Made by a program: the position numbers and the translations under genes. Shown piece after piece: positions 42,836-51,952 of a DNA stretch of 64,000 nt (within the stretch, counting starts at the first letter, position 1; each line of letters begins with the position of its first letter). Below the pieces are notes generated by a model. It searched no databases. It saw nothing but the letters and a program-made list of their open reading frames with translations, and was not told the DNA's origin. Where the stretch lies: the NCBI RefSeq assembly GCF_006265175.1, contig NZ_VDCQ01000034.1, positions 29,555 through 93,554 on the forward strand. The letters are read 5' to 3'. Source of the DNA: Paenibacillus hemerocallicola (GTDB lineage Bacteria; Bacillota; Bacilli; Paenibacillales; NBRC-103111).

Positions 42836-45802
42836 TCAAAGCTCATTGGTATAGCTGACGTACAGATCCACCGTCGCATAAGCGTTTGCCGGCAAGCCCG
42901 CCGACACCCCGCTGATCCGGACCGATAGCCGATCCCCCGCCTGACAAGTCGTACCGCCCGGAACAGCCGCCAGGAGCGGATTGGACGAAACGGTCGGGCC
43001 GGCGATCCCGCCGATCCAGAGCGAACCGTTTTTCCACAGCTCGAATGTAAACGCCGCCCCGCTCGCCGCAGCGCTGGCATAAGCCGCGAATTGGGACAGC
43101 GCGCCCGCCCGGGGAACGACATAAGCTTGCGCGGGATGCATCTCCGCCCGCTTCATCGAGTCTCCCGCCGCGACCGACGGCAAGTCGTCGACATAGAAGT
43201 GCAGCGTGTCGCCGGACTTCCCCGAAGCTACCCACCCCGTCCCGTTCCAGACGACCGGTTGTCCGAGATCGGTGTCGAAATAAGCGAAGCCTTTCTCCGA
43301 ACGGAATGCCGAGGGAGCCGGGCGCTGCGCCGTGGTCCCCTTGCGGGCGGCCATTTCCTCGCTCTCTCCGGCGTGATGGCTTTTCATCATCGCGACAAAT
43401 TCAGGCGACAAGGGTGTCCCCGCATTCGCCAAGTAAGAGACAAGCGGCGCGGACAGTTGCGTATTCAAATGGTTGCCGCGAAGCGCCCGGTTCACTTGGA
43501 TGAAGCCGTACCGGTCGACCAGATCGGGACGAGGCGCGCCATTTACAATCGGGGTATGGATCGTACAGTTGACGAAGGATACGCCGAGATCGGTCGTGAG
43601 AAAGTAAAAGTCTCTTCCGTCGTCCGCCACATCGGAACGGATATCGCAGTTGTCGAATACGATTCTACCGCGCATCGGGCCGCCGTTGACGGCATCTACG
43701 CAATTGACCAGACTGCGGCTTATGCTCACGTCCGCGACGCTGCCCTGGAAATGTCCGAAAAATTCGCCGACCTGCACGAAGTCGATTTTCGGGTACAGCG
43801 AGTATTCATCCTGATAGGCTGCCGTACGCAGACCTTTCAGCAAAAAGTTGACATTGGCCTCGGCTTGGGAGATTTGACCGGTTATTTTCTCGCACTGGAT
43901 GTTTTCGAACCGCATGTAGCAGTTCGCCGTCACCTTCTCCCCGTCCATGCCGCCCGGCTTGCCCAGATCGAGACTGTACGGATGCGGGATTTGCAGAATG
44001 CGCACCCCTTTCTCCCGTCCGCTTACCGATATGTTCCGAAACTCGATCATTTGCGGGAAGAAGAGGCGTATGTTCGTCCCGGTCACTTTCGAGAACGAGG
44101 CGATTCGCATAATCCGGCAATTCCCAGTCGGATTCGGGACACCGGTATAGTCGAACGTCAAGTCTTCGATCCGGATGGAGCGCCCGTATCCGACCGGGTA
44201 TTTGTAATCGAAGTCGGCCGGATTGAAGTCGAGCGCTATCGTCTCCGCGGCTCCGTCCTCCACGACGAGCCGGCAGTTGCGAAGGCGGATATGGCCGTCC
44301 CATTTCGCTCCGTAATCCCGGCGGAAGCTGATGAACGCATTGCCGAACCGCTTCGTATTCTCGATGAACAGATCGCCGCCTCCGGTAAGCGTCAGCCCTT
44401 TATAACCGATCTCCGAATCCTGGATGTACAAGTTCCAGCAGTGGAAATGGACGTCTACCCGGTTCAGGCGGCAGTTCTCGATGCGGAAATTTTTGTACAA
44501 ATTCGTGCCGAACACGCCCCAATGGACGGAGGAGCCTTCCGCCGTGACGTTGCGGAATACCGCATTCAGCACCCTCGTCCCGCCTATGCCGTACGTCCCT
44601 TGCGGCACGTCGCGGTCTGTCCCTTCCCTGTCTTTCTCCCAAGGCATCAACCGGACGTTTTCCAGCGTAATATCGAATACGCGCTGGAAGCTGTAGAAGC
44701 CGTTCCGCGGACTGAGCGCGACATCGTTTCTTCCCGCCTCCAAGCCGACCCACTGGTTGCGGATGATCGTCCGGCTGCGGCTGACCGTAATGCCGTTCGT
44801 CCAATAGTCGCCCGTTTGCAAGCCCGGACTGTCGCCGGACAACAGCAAAGTACCGCCCTCGATCGTCAAATAATGGTCGTCGCACGGATATGCCCAGGAG
44901 CTCGTATAGTCGGAGAACGTCCAAGCGATGCCCCCGATAATCCGGCCATGCTCCTCGACATAGAAAAACTCCTCCTTGCTCCAGCCCGGATGATTGGCGT
45001 ACCCTTGGCGTATTCCGATCTTATCCTGGCTGTCCGCGAAGAAGACGAGGCAGTTCTTATAGGGTGCGAGCTCGGGAATAAGAGTCGTCCCCGGCTTCAG
45101 CTTGGCGAGCACGGACAGCTTCTTGGACGCGTCCAGCGTGATCGGGATCGGCTCTTGGCGACTCGTCACCCGGAAGCGGGGATTTGTTTTCGTATTGAAG
45201 CTTTCGTCGATATGCAGCTTCGTATGTCCCCAGTGCACATTGGTTTGAATCGCGATCTCGTTCGTCTGCTTGATCCAGTACTCGCCCGTTTCATTGATTA
45301 CCGGCAGCTGTCGGCTGTTGGCGTAAGCATGCGCCGCTTTGATCTGGACGCCGTCGTCGTTCACGCCGTCTCCGACCGCGCCGAACTGCTTGTAGTTAAC
45401 GCTGTCCCCGGCCAGCAGGATCGCCTGCAAACCGTTCTGCAGCGTCAGAACGCTGCCGCCGTCGTCCGTCAGCGTACCTGCCCGGACCGCGTACATCGCT
45501 CCCCCTCCGTCGCCGGGAGCGAAATAGCCCGCAGTCCATACAAACCGGCCCGCCGTCAAATTTGAATCCGCTTTCATGTCAGCCACCGACGAATATACGC
45601 AGCAGCAGGGCGAAGAACCGCCTCCTTCTCCATATGCCGCCCCGGTCACGGAGATGCCCCAGGCGGGGCTTTGCAGCATCGCTTGGGCGGCCAGAGCCGA
45701 GCCTGTACCTCCCAGAACGGCCAACAGTTGTCGCCGGCTGATCGAGTCTTGCCCGTAATCGCTCCGTCGCAGTTGTTCCTGTTTGAACCCTTTCTCCGTC
45801 AT
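42836..45802 (-). CDS. Tat-exported pectate lyase superfamily (beta-helix) protein
   Basis: 988 residues. The N-terminus carries a twin-arginine signal (ISRRQLLAVLGGTGSALAAQ, residues about 21-40). After a spacer with three consecutive Cys (SSPCCCVYSS) and VYSSVADMKAD... GYFAPGDGGGAMY, the Pectate_lyase_3 start YKQFGAVGDGVNDDGVQIKA lies near 136. A long right-handed beta-helix follows to about 760, and a C-terminal beta-sandwich from about 840 ends LYVSYTNEL. It should act on an acidic or decorated polysaccharide outside the cell. Catalytic residues cannot be assigned by eye. Divergent from the AraC gene. Confidence 0.82.
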   Translation of the reverse strand: MTEKGFKQEQLRRSDYGQDSISRRQLLAVLGGTGSALAAQAMLQSPAWGISVTGAAYGEGGGSSPCCCVYSSVADMKADSNLTAGRFVWTAGYFAPGDGGGAMYAVRAGTLTDDGGSVLTLQNGLQAILLAGDSVNYKQFGAVGDGVNDDGVQIKAAHAYANSRQLPVINETGEYWIKQTNEIAIQTNVHWGHTKLHIDESFNTKTNPRFRVTSRQEPIPITLDASKKLSVLAKLKPGTTLIPELAPYKNCLVFFADSQDKIGIRQGYANHPGWSKEEFFYVEEHGRIIGGIAWTFSDYTSSWAYPCDDHYLTIEGGTLLLSGDSPGLQTGDYWTNGITVSRSRTIIRNQWVGLEAGRNDVALSPRNGFYSFQRVFDITLENVRLMPWEKDREGTDRDVPQGTYGIGGTRVLNAVFRNVTAEGSSVHWGVFGTNLYKNFRIENCRLNRVDVHFHCWNLYIQDSEIGYKGLTLTGGGDLFIENTKRFGNAFISFRRDYGAKWDGHIRLRNCRLVVEDGAAETIALDFNPADFDYKYPVGYGRSIRIEDLTFDYTGVPNPTGNCRIMRIASFSKVTGTNIRLFFPQMIEFRNISVSGREKGVRILQIPHPYSLDLGKPGGMDGEKVTANCYMRFENIQCEKITGQISQAEANVNFLLKGLRTAAYQDEYSLYPKIDFVQVGEFFGHFQGSVADVSISRSLVNCVDAVNGGPMRGRIVFDNCDIRSDVADDGRDFYFLTTDLGVSFVNCTIHTPIVNGAPRPDLVDRYGFIQVNRALRGNHLNTQLSAPLVSYLANAGTPLSPEFVAMMKSHHAGESEEMAARKGTTAQRPAPSAFRSEKGFAYFDTDLGQPVVWNGTGWVASGKSGDTLHFYVDDLPSVAAGDSMKRAEMHPAQAYVVPRAGALSQFAAYASAAASGAAFTFELWKNGSLWIGGIAGPTVSSNPLLAAVPGGTTCQAGDRLSVRISGVSAGLPANAYATVDLYVSYTNEL

Positions 45803-46038
45803 CCTTTGTTCCCCCTAACGGCGAATATGGCCCTAGTGTAGCACGGGCCTAACGGGGGTGAACATGACTCAATCCGTCCTGGATGCACTATCCGATTATT
45901 GATCTTTCTTCGATTGCCTCGCTCTAGTCTCTTGTTTTATCATGATAGTTAACCGATCGTTTTCAGAAATCACAGAATAAGTCATGTTAATCAATCAGGC
46001 GGGCCCCGCTACGGCTCCGCCGCTTGGAGGCCTCTTTC

Positions 46039-46875
46039 ATGCCGCTGTCCGACTCGCCGCCTGCCGCACAAGTGTTGTTCTCAAGATACATTTTGCACAA
46101 AAAGCCTTTCCTGACACGCCCTGGAGCCTTAACCAGCTACTATATCCGCCTGCAGGTCGTAGGCCAATGCCAAGCGTTCATCGACGGCGAATGGCATGCC
46201 TTGCAGCCAGGTGATTTGCTGCTGTGCGAGCCTGGCCGATCGTTCCAGCTCGCATTCGGAATGGATAAGAAGAAGAGAAGCGAAGAGGAGACCGGGGCGA
46301 TCCTCAGCGGCAATTACTACGCGGGCTGCGGAGGGGAATGGCTTGCCGATTGGTGGAATCTCAACCGCTATCCGATGCTTTCGAGAATTGTTCCGAGTAT
46401 GAGCCTGATCGCGATATTCAAGGAGATTGCCGAGGAATACGTGAGGAAACGTCCGAATTGGCGGGAAGTGTCCGGCTATTTGCTGCAATCGCTATGCCTT
46501 CATATCGATCGCGCGATGCACGACATGCAGTATAAGACGAAGAAGCACGCCATTGTAGTGGAGCGCATGAAGCAATACGTCGACGAGCATGCCTGCTCTT
46601 CCTTGAAAGTAAGCGACGTAGCATGTCACGTGGAGCTAAGCGAGTCCTATGCGTCCCGTCTGTTCAAGGAAATGACCGGACAAAGCATCATCCTGTACGC
46701 GCTCGATCGGCGGCTGCTGCTGGCCGGCGACCGGATGCTCGATACCGGGTACACGCTCGAGCAAATCGCGGAAATGTCGGGCTTCCACAGCTACTCTTAT
46801 TTCCACCGCGTCTTTTGCAAAAAATTCGGCCTCACCCCGAGCGAATACCGGAGCAAGACCGAAAAAGTCAATTAG
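46039..46875 (+). CDS. AraC-family transcriptional regulator (unit 2)
   Basis: 278 residues from ATG 46039 (TTGGAGG eight bases upstream); a TTG at 46024 overlaps that site. Cupin-like N-terminus (YYIRLQVVGQCQAFIDGEWH; LQPGDLLLCEPGRSFQLAFG) and two C-terminal HTH motifs (LKVSDVACHVELSESYASRL; LEQIAEMSGFHSYSYFHRVF). Divergent from the Tat-lyase gene, which it probably activates. Confidence 0.88.
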   Translation: MPLSDSPPAAQVLFSRYILHKKPFLTRPGALTSYYIRLQVVGQCQAFIDGEWHALQPGDLLLCEPGRSFQLAFGMDKKKRSEEETGAILSGNYYAGCGGEWLADWWNLNRYPMLSRIVPSMSLIAIFKEIAEEYVRKRPNWREVSGYLLQSLCLHIDRAMHDMQYKTKKHAIVVERMKQYVDEHACSSLKVSDVACHVELSESYASRLFKEMTGQSIILYALDRRLLLAGDRMLDTGYTLEQIAEMSGFHSYSYFHRVFCKKFGLTPSEYRSKTEKVN

Positions 46876-46911
46876 GCGCAATTGAACCGGTCACCATCGC
46901 TCCGGCCTGCC

Positions 46912-47697
46912 CTATCTAAAAAAATCCGAAAGCAGCGGCAGCAGTTTTTTTGCGTTAACCATGTGGTTTTGGCCTGTAAGCTGCGAGTACTTTGCATTTG
47001 GAATTGCCTCCGCTAATTGCCGGGCGACATCATGTAATCCTGTGGGACTCCTCTCGCCAACGCCGATTAACGCCGGAACGATTACTTCAGCAGCTCTTTC
47101 GACGGGAGCTAGGTCCTGCGTGAGCGCAATATCGTAAGCTAAGGTTGGCGCAAGTGCTTTCATCTTCTGCCAGCCGGGAAATAGCGGCAATAGCCAGACG
47201 AACACTCGCGGCATCCCAATCCCCTTCAGAAAGGTACGCATCGCCTCTGCGTTATTGCCGTCGTCGAGTAGCTCTTGTACGGTCTGACTTAATTGATGAT
47301 ATTCGACCTTTTCTTTCTCGTCGTGCACATATGACGCATCGTACATCGCTACCTTTCGTACTTTGCCGCCCAGCCTAAGCGCAGCCTCAAGCGCCAACAC
47401 GGCACCCGAAGAATGGCCGTACACATACGCGGTGCCGCCGGCTGCATCGATCATGGCTTCAATATCTTCGATTTCACGCTCCAGCGAATAAGGCAGCATA
47501 TTCCCGCTATCGCCGCGTCCGCGTCGATCGTAATTGTAGACCGTAAAGGATGTGGCAAATACTTTGGCATCATCCACGACCGGCTTAAAAGAGCGGAAAC
47601 AGGAAGCTCCCGTGACGTAAATGAGCGCCGGACCGCTGCCATAGACATCATACGCCAAGGTTGTGCCGTCTTTGGACTGCGTTGATTTCATGATCAC
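46912..47697 (-). CDS. Alpha/beta-hydrolase
   Basis: 261 residues, GTG 47697 (AAGGAAG site) or ATG 47691. Nucleophile elbow YGHSSGAVLA, oxyanion region GPALIYVTGASC, and a C-terminal catalytic His in LTGQNHMVNAKK. A small-molecule esterase/hydrolase without a signal peptide. Third gene after the sigma factor and VOC genes. Confidence 0.87.
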   Translation of the reverse strand: MIMKSTQSKDGTTLAYDVYGSGPALIYVTGASCFRSFKPVVDDAKVFATSFTVYNYDRRGRGDSGNMLPYSLEREIEDIEAMIDAAGGTAYVYGHSSGAVLALEAALRLGGKVRKVAMYDASYVHDEKEKVEYHQLSQTVQELLDDGNNAEAMRTFLKGIGMPRVFVWLLPLFPGWQKMKALAPTLAYDIALTQDLAPVERAAEVIVPALIGVGERSPTGLHDVARQLAEAIPNAKYSQLTGQNHMVNAKKLLPLLSDFFR

Positions 47698-47730
47698 GCC
47701 TACTTCCTTATTCGGAGTTGGAGTATAGGT

Positions 47731-48099
47731 TTATAGATGTTGAAGGCCAATGCGGTTTCCTTCGCTGTCTAAAAACATGCCTACATACCCTGCATGATCG
47801 CCCAAATAGGTTTTCTCCATAATCACTTGGCCACCCGCTTCGGAAACCCTCGAAAGAATAATATCCAGATTAGGACTTCCATCAATATAGACCGTAACGC
47901 CATCAGGAGAAGGCGTATGACGCGGCCCCTTGACCAGGATCCCTCCGTTCTGCTCTTCTTTAACCGGGAAAAAAGCGTATTCCTCATCCCCCATGCGCAT
48001 CGATTGCATCTCCGTTGCTAGAATCCGCTCATAAAATGCCTTCGCCCGTCCCATGTCGGACACGGGAATCTCCACCCAAATAAATATCCGATCCCTCAT
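47731..48099 (-). CDS. VOC-family protein
   Basis: 122 residues. Glyoxalase-fold signature: IFIWVEIPVSDMGRAKAFYE, YAFFPVKEEQNGGILVKGPR and VGMFLDSEGNRIGLQ near the end. Sits between an ECF-like sigma gene and a hydrolase gene. Confidence 0.88.
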   Translation of the reverse strand: MRDRIFIWVEIPVSDMGRAKAFYERILATEMQSMRMGDEEYAFFPVKEEQNGGILVKGPRHTPSPDGVTVYIDGSPNLDIILSRVSEAGGQVIMEKTYLGDHAGYVGMFLDSEGNRIGLQHL

Positions 48100-48164
48100 T
48101 GTTCATTCTCCATTCACTCTGAAATTTGCTTGCTATTTAATATGACGTATGAACTATCGTAAAA

Positions 48165-49133
48165 TCATCGGTCCAGCCCTAAATTTGCCGGCAAACCAAA
48201 CCGAGTAACCAATTGGGGGTCAATGAAATGATGGACATGCGCGATTTGTCCGCCTTGAATCTCGAGGACATGTATGCTCCACGGCACGAGTTCACCATCA
48301 TTCCCTGCAGGCACATACTGCGCATAGGCGGGGCAATAACCGTTGGCGAGTACCGGCACCAACCGGGAACCTGCGCAATGGCTTCGAGTCGCGCGGTAGA
48401 ATGACGTTATATCCATTTTGCCGAGTACCCACATCACATAAGGCGGCATCGACAAGCTAGCGCTTTCTTGGAACAGCGACAACAGCCTGTCGAGATCGTA
48501 TTGTTCGAATGCTTCCACATAACTGGTAAGCAGCCGTTGATCGACATCGGCGTCGATCACTCGCAGCGTGTCGGACCGAAGTCGGGCTTGTTTCATCGTT
48601 GCCCGTGCTCGTTGTAATGCGCTGTTGACGGCCCCTACCGTCATATCCATCGCTTCTGCCGTCTGCATGGCCGACCATCGGAAAACTTCGTTCAGAATAA
48701 GAACCGCACGCTGCCGTGGCGGTAATGTTTGCAGAAGGGCAATAAACGATAACCGTATGGTTTCCTTATTCATCGCCAATACAGCAGGATCATGAGAGGA
48801 GTCCGGAATTGGCCCTATCCAAGCAAATGGAGGAAGATTTTCGCTGGGCTCCGCTATCGATGCGGCTGCACCGGACAGATCCATTGGAAGGGCTCGGCGC
48901 TTCGCATTCCGAAGCTTGTCCAAACATACATTCGTAGCAATGCGGTAGATCCACGTTCGTAGAGCTGATCGATTATGTATCTGGTCCTTCCCCTGCCAAA
49001 CGCGGAGCATGGTATCCTGTACCGCATCTTCCGCCTCGGCATAAGCCCCTATCATTCTGTAGCAGTATCCTACTAACTCGGAACGCATCTCTTCAGCCAT
49101 CGTTAGTTCCTCATGGATTTGGCTCACTTCCAT
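48165..49133 (-). CDS. ECF-type sigma factor with C-terminal SnoaL-like domain
   Basis: 322 residues. Region 2 reads VGYCYRMIGAYAEAEDAVQDTMLRVW, with RTWIYRIATNVCLDKLRN after it. Region 4 reads LPPRQRAVLILNEVFRWSAMQTAEAM. About 110 residues follow with a SnoaL-like fold (SMPPYVMWVLGKMDITSFYR), as in SigJ/SigX5-type factors. Such sigma factors lack a classical anti-sigma gene, and none is seen here; the fused domain probably controls activity. Two starts are possible (49133, or 49100 with GAGGAA). Confidence 0.88.
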   Translation of the reverse strand: MEVSQIHEELTMAEEMRSELVGYCYRMIGAYAEAEDAVQDTMLRVWQGKDQIHNRSALRTWIYRIATNVCLDKLRNAKRRALPMDLSGAAASIAEPSENLPPFAWIGPIPDSSHDPAVLAMNKETIRLSFIALLQTLPPRQRAVLILNEVFRWSAMQTAEAMDMTVGAVNSALQRARATMKQARLRSDTLRVIDADVDQRLLTSYVEAFEQYDLDRLLSLFQESASLSMPPYVMWVLGKMDITSFYRATRSHCAGSRLVPVLANGYCPAYAQYVPAGNDGELVPWSIHVLEIQGGQIAHVHHFIDPQLVTRFGLPANLGLDR

Positions 49134-49512
49134 CCACCTCTCTAGACTCGATCGGACCTTCTATGACGGCCGCAACAGACCATACGGGCTTTGTTCGTTC
49201 GAAAATTTGGAACACACTGCAATAATTATACCGTAAAGGCACACATTCAACATGCAGACTAATATCCCCCTTCTGATCGAGACGTTTACATTAACATTCG
49301 GAAGCCAGCGGAAAAGGCATTCCCTCAGCTCGATTAAGAATGTCGGGAACAAGACGAAGATTTCGTTACGAATGTGGTAAAACTTGCTGAAGAAAACCTT
49401 GTTGACTACATCGCCTTTCAGCCATTTCCTAGAAACATAAAAAAAAGAAAAGCTTCTATACGAAGCCTTCTCCACGAAGCATGACCCTGCGTATGAGGTT
49501 GCTTTTCTTGGT
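49134..49512. other. Spacer without recognisable gene
   Basis: About 380 bases. Frames on both strands are short; a plus-strand stretch near 49310-49430 has protein-like composition but contains stops and matches nothing I know. Confidence 0.45.
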
Positions 49513-49562
49513 AAAGAAAGTTGCCCTTCGCTTTAACGCTTTAGCGAAGTTAAACTTTCTTT
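49513..49562. terminator. Nested-stem terminator after unit 3
   Basis: Outer stem AAAGAAAGTT / AACTTTCTTT and inner stem CTTCGCT / AGCGAAG. The T-rich outer arm closes it on either strand. It lies about 70 bases past the stop of the SBP gene. Confidence 0.75.
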
Positions 49563-49631
49563 AACGATAACAAAGCCTGATTTCTCAAGCTTCGTTCGGG
49601 AAACATCTGTAGGCAATTTTGTGTCGTTTAT

Positions 49632-50960
49632 TTATTTTTTCTGCTGAGTTTCAATAAACTTTTCTGCTTGTTCTTGAGCATTGCGCAGCGCTGTGTTAAT
49701 ATCCATTTCCCCGGTCACAATTTTCAACACATTTGGCGTCAGATACTTTTGCATGATATCGCCGTCATAGATGCTTTGATACGACTTGGGAGCAATCGTG
49801 TTGTAGTAGACCGCTTTCCAGTTTTTATTGCTAAAGGCGCTTCCACTCCCAATTAGCTGTTTCACGTTATCGTCATTAAGCACCGTCATATATCCTTGCT
49901 TGGAAAATTCCGTTTGCATTTCCACGGAAGTTAAATATTTGATAACTTCCATCGCCATGTCCTTATTCTTCGCCCCATTCGTGATCGCAAACATGCGTGG
50001 TGACGCTTGGGAGCCTTGCTTCGGCTTATCTTTAAAAACCGGAAGCGCCACCAAATCCCAATCAATGTCCTTCACATATTGGGGGCCGTCAAACGGAAAC
50101 TGAGAATTAAATACCATCATCGCCAGCTCCTGCGTGGCCGTCATCTCCGTATAATAAGGAAGTTTTTTCTTGGCCTCCGAAAATGCCTTGTAATTACTGG
50201 ACACATGTTGGATAAAATACGTTTCCAGGGCTGTCTTCCAGCGCTCATCCATCAACAGGGGCGTTCGTGTCTTCGGATCATAAAACGGCACCGACATTTG
50301 ATTCATCCGCAAAATATGATTGGGCGAGGCGGAAATCCCCATATAGTTAATTCCGCCATAGTTGCGTGTCAATTTCGTATTCAATTCCTTCGCTTCGTCC
50401 CAGGTCATCCCGTCCTTCGGATACGGTACTCCAAGCTTGTCAAAAATACCCTTATTATAAAATAAAACCTGAACCATAGTGGTCACCGGCAAATAATAGA
50501 TTTTACCTTCACCCATACTTTTAACCGCATCGATCGTCGTCTGCTCAAACTTGGCTAGATCTACGCCATGCTTCTTAATCGACTCCGTCATATCAAATTG
50601 CTGCCCCGCGCCAAGCAGGGGGCTGGATATTGTCTCCATGGACGCGTATACAATATCGACATTGGAGCCGGATGCCGTCAGATCCTGCAAGGTGGATCCC
50701 GTCTTGCTTTGAACAAAGGCAACCTTTAAATTGGGAAACTTCTTCTTAATAAACTCCCCGTAAGACTTGTTGAAAGTCTCTTCCGACCCTCCGGCCATAT
50801 CCTGGATCACGATCTCCCCTGATTCATTGTAAAAATCTTTTACTGTTGCAGGTGTTTCCGTATGATTCGCTGTCGTGCCTCCGCCTGATGAACTGCACGC
50901 CGAAATCAGAGCAACCGCCGTCATGCCAACAACGCTTGTTTTCCATAAGTGGGTCTTCAT
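49632..50960 (-). CDS. ABC transporter solute-binding lipoprotein (carbohydrate type, unit 3)
   Basis: 442 residues from ATG 50960 (GAGGAG nine bases upstream). Lipoprotein signal ends AVALISAC. It is a close paralogue of the 41491 SBP: long shared blocks such as GEGKIYYLPVTTMVQVLFYN and AMMVFNSQFPFDGPQYVK. Its codons are noticeably AT-richer. It is the last gene of unit 3, 120 bases after the isomerase gene. No permease gene nearby. Confidence 0.87.
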   Translation of the reverse strand: MKTHLWKTSVVGMTAVALISACSSSGGGTTANHTETPATVKDFYNESGEIVIQDMAGGSEETFNKSYGEFIKKKFPNLKVAFVQSKTGSTLQDLTASGSNVDIVYASMETISSPLLGAGQQFDMTESIKKHGVDLAKFEQTTIDAVKSMGEGKIYYLPVTTMVQVLFYNKGIFDKLGVPYPKDGMTWDEAKELNTKLTRNYGGINYMGISASPNHILRMNQMSVPFYDPKTRTPLLMDERWKTALETYFIQHVSSNYKAFSEAKKKLPYYTEMTATQELAMMVFNSQFPFDGPQYVKDIDWDLVALPVFKDKPKQGSQASPRMFAITNGAKNKDMAMEVIKYLTSVEMQTEFSKQGYMTVLNDDNVKQLIGSGSAFSNKNWKAVYYNTIAPKSYQSIYDGDIMQKYLTPNVLKIVTGEMDINTALRNAQEQAEKFIETQQKK

Positions 50961-51079
50961 GTTTAACAACTCCTCTTTTCATTTTCTCTAGTCTCTATTG
51001 AAACCAAACAATCAGAATCCCACATCGCTGCTCTTGCGCTCGCAATAACAGATAACCGCTCCAACACTAGATTCAGTTC

Positions 51080-51952
51080 CTATATCTCAAATCCCGTTTC
51101 CGCCATCATCCTCTCCAGATTCGTTTTCGCTCTCGCCACGCGTACGTCGATTTCCTCGACTTCCAACCGTGCTTCCGTGCCGTCCACCCGTTCGACGATA
51201 ACCGATCCGCAGAACGAAACGCGCTTAAGCTCCGCGATCATCGCCGGGAAGTTGACTTCGCCTTCGCCGGGAACCGGAAAATTCGACTCTGCCCTTGCAC
51301 CGAGGTGGTCCTTGGCGATAAATGAGACGGTATGCGCCGAAATCAGGGGAAAGTCAACGGCAGGATCAACTCCTTCATAATAGCGGACATTGCCTGCATC
51401 ATAGCTCGCCCTCACGCCCGGAGAGGCGATTTCGCTCAATGTATCGGCAATGGTCTGCGCCGTAGCCGTGTTGCCCGTATGCGGCTTGATCGTTACGACA
51501 AGACCGCGTTTCTCCGCCTCCTCGCCGATGAGTCGATACTTGGCATTGAACGCTTCGTATAAAGGCTTTAACTCCTCGTCACTCATCGGATCGTTCGGAA
51601 ACCGCCGATAGCTGGACATGCCTTGTGACAGCAATTCGTCTACACCGATCGCCTTGACGAAATCCATCCGTTGCAGTGCTCTCTCGATCGGATGCTGCAA
51701 GGCTAGCGCGTCCGTGCTGATCCATGAGACTGGCTCCAGCCCGTATTTCTCCAGCATCCGAAGGGTTCTCGCCGATTCCCCTTTCGCAACGTAGTCGAAA
51801 ACAGGCTTCCCTTCGTGCGGCAGCCCGAGGGACACGTATCGGTATCCGGCCCTGGATATCCCTTCCAATGCGCGTTCAAGCGGATAATGTTTATAAGGCC
51901 AAGTCATGCAGCCAGTTTCATTCTGGAATTCATTGGTTTCCCCCGTTTTCAT
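51080..51952 (-). CDS. Sugar-phosphate isomerase/epimerase (TIM barrel)
   Basis: 290 residues from ATG 51952, which overlaps the end of the sialidase-like gene by 23 bases. AP-endonuclease-2-type TIM barrel: VTIKPHTGNTATAQTIADTL, VRASYDAGNVRYYEGVDP, FIAKDHLGARAESNFPVPGE and IVERVDGTEA with the usual metal-binding His/Asp/Glu placement. Probably isomerises or epimerises a keto-sugar released by unit 3 enzymes. Confidence 0.85.
   Translation of the reverse strand: MKTGETNEFQNETGCMTWPYKHYPLERALEGISRAGYRYVSLGLPHEGKPVFDYVAKGESARTLRMLEKYGLEPVSWISTDALALQHPIERALQRMDFVKAIGVDELLSQGMSSYRRFPNDPMSDEELKPLYEAFNAKYRLIGEEAEKRGLVVTIKPHTGNTATAQTIADTLSEIASPGVRASYDAGNVRYYEGVDPAVDFPLISAHTVSFIAKDHLGARAESNFPVPGEGEVNFPAMIAELKRVSFCGSVIVERVDGTEARLEVEEIDVRVARAKTNLERMMAETGFEI

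Noticed and set aside
43091..45565. 824-codon plus-strand frame across the Tat-lyase gene
   Set aside because: It is the antisense shadow of a GC-rich coding sequence with intact signal peptide and domains on the minus strand.
49161..49475. 104-codon frame between sigma factor and SBP genes
   Set aside because: No ribosome site, unusual composition and no recognisable domain.
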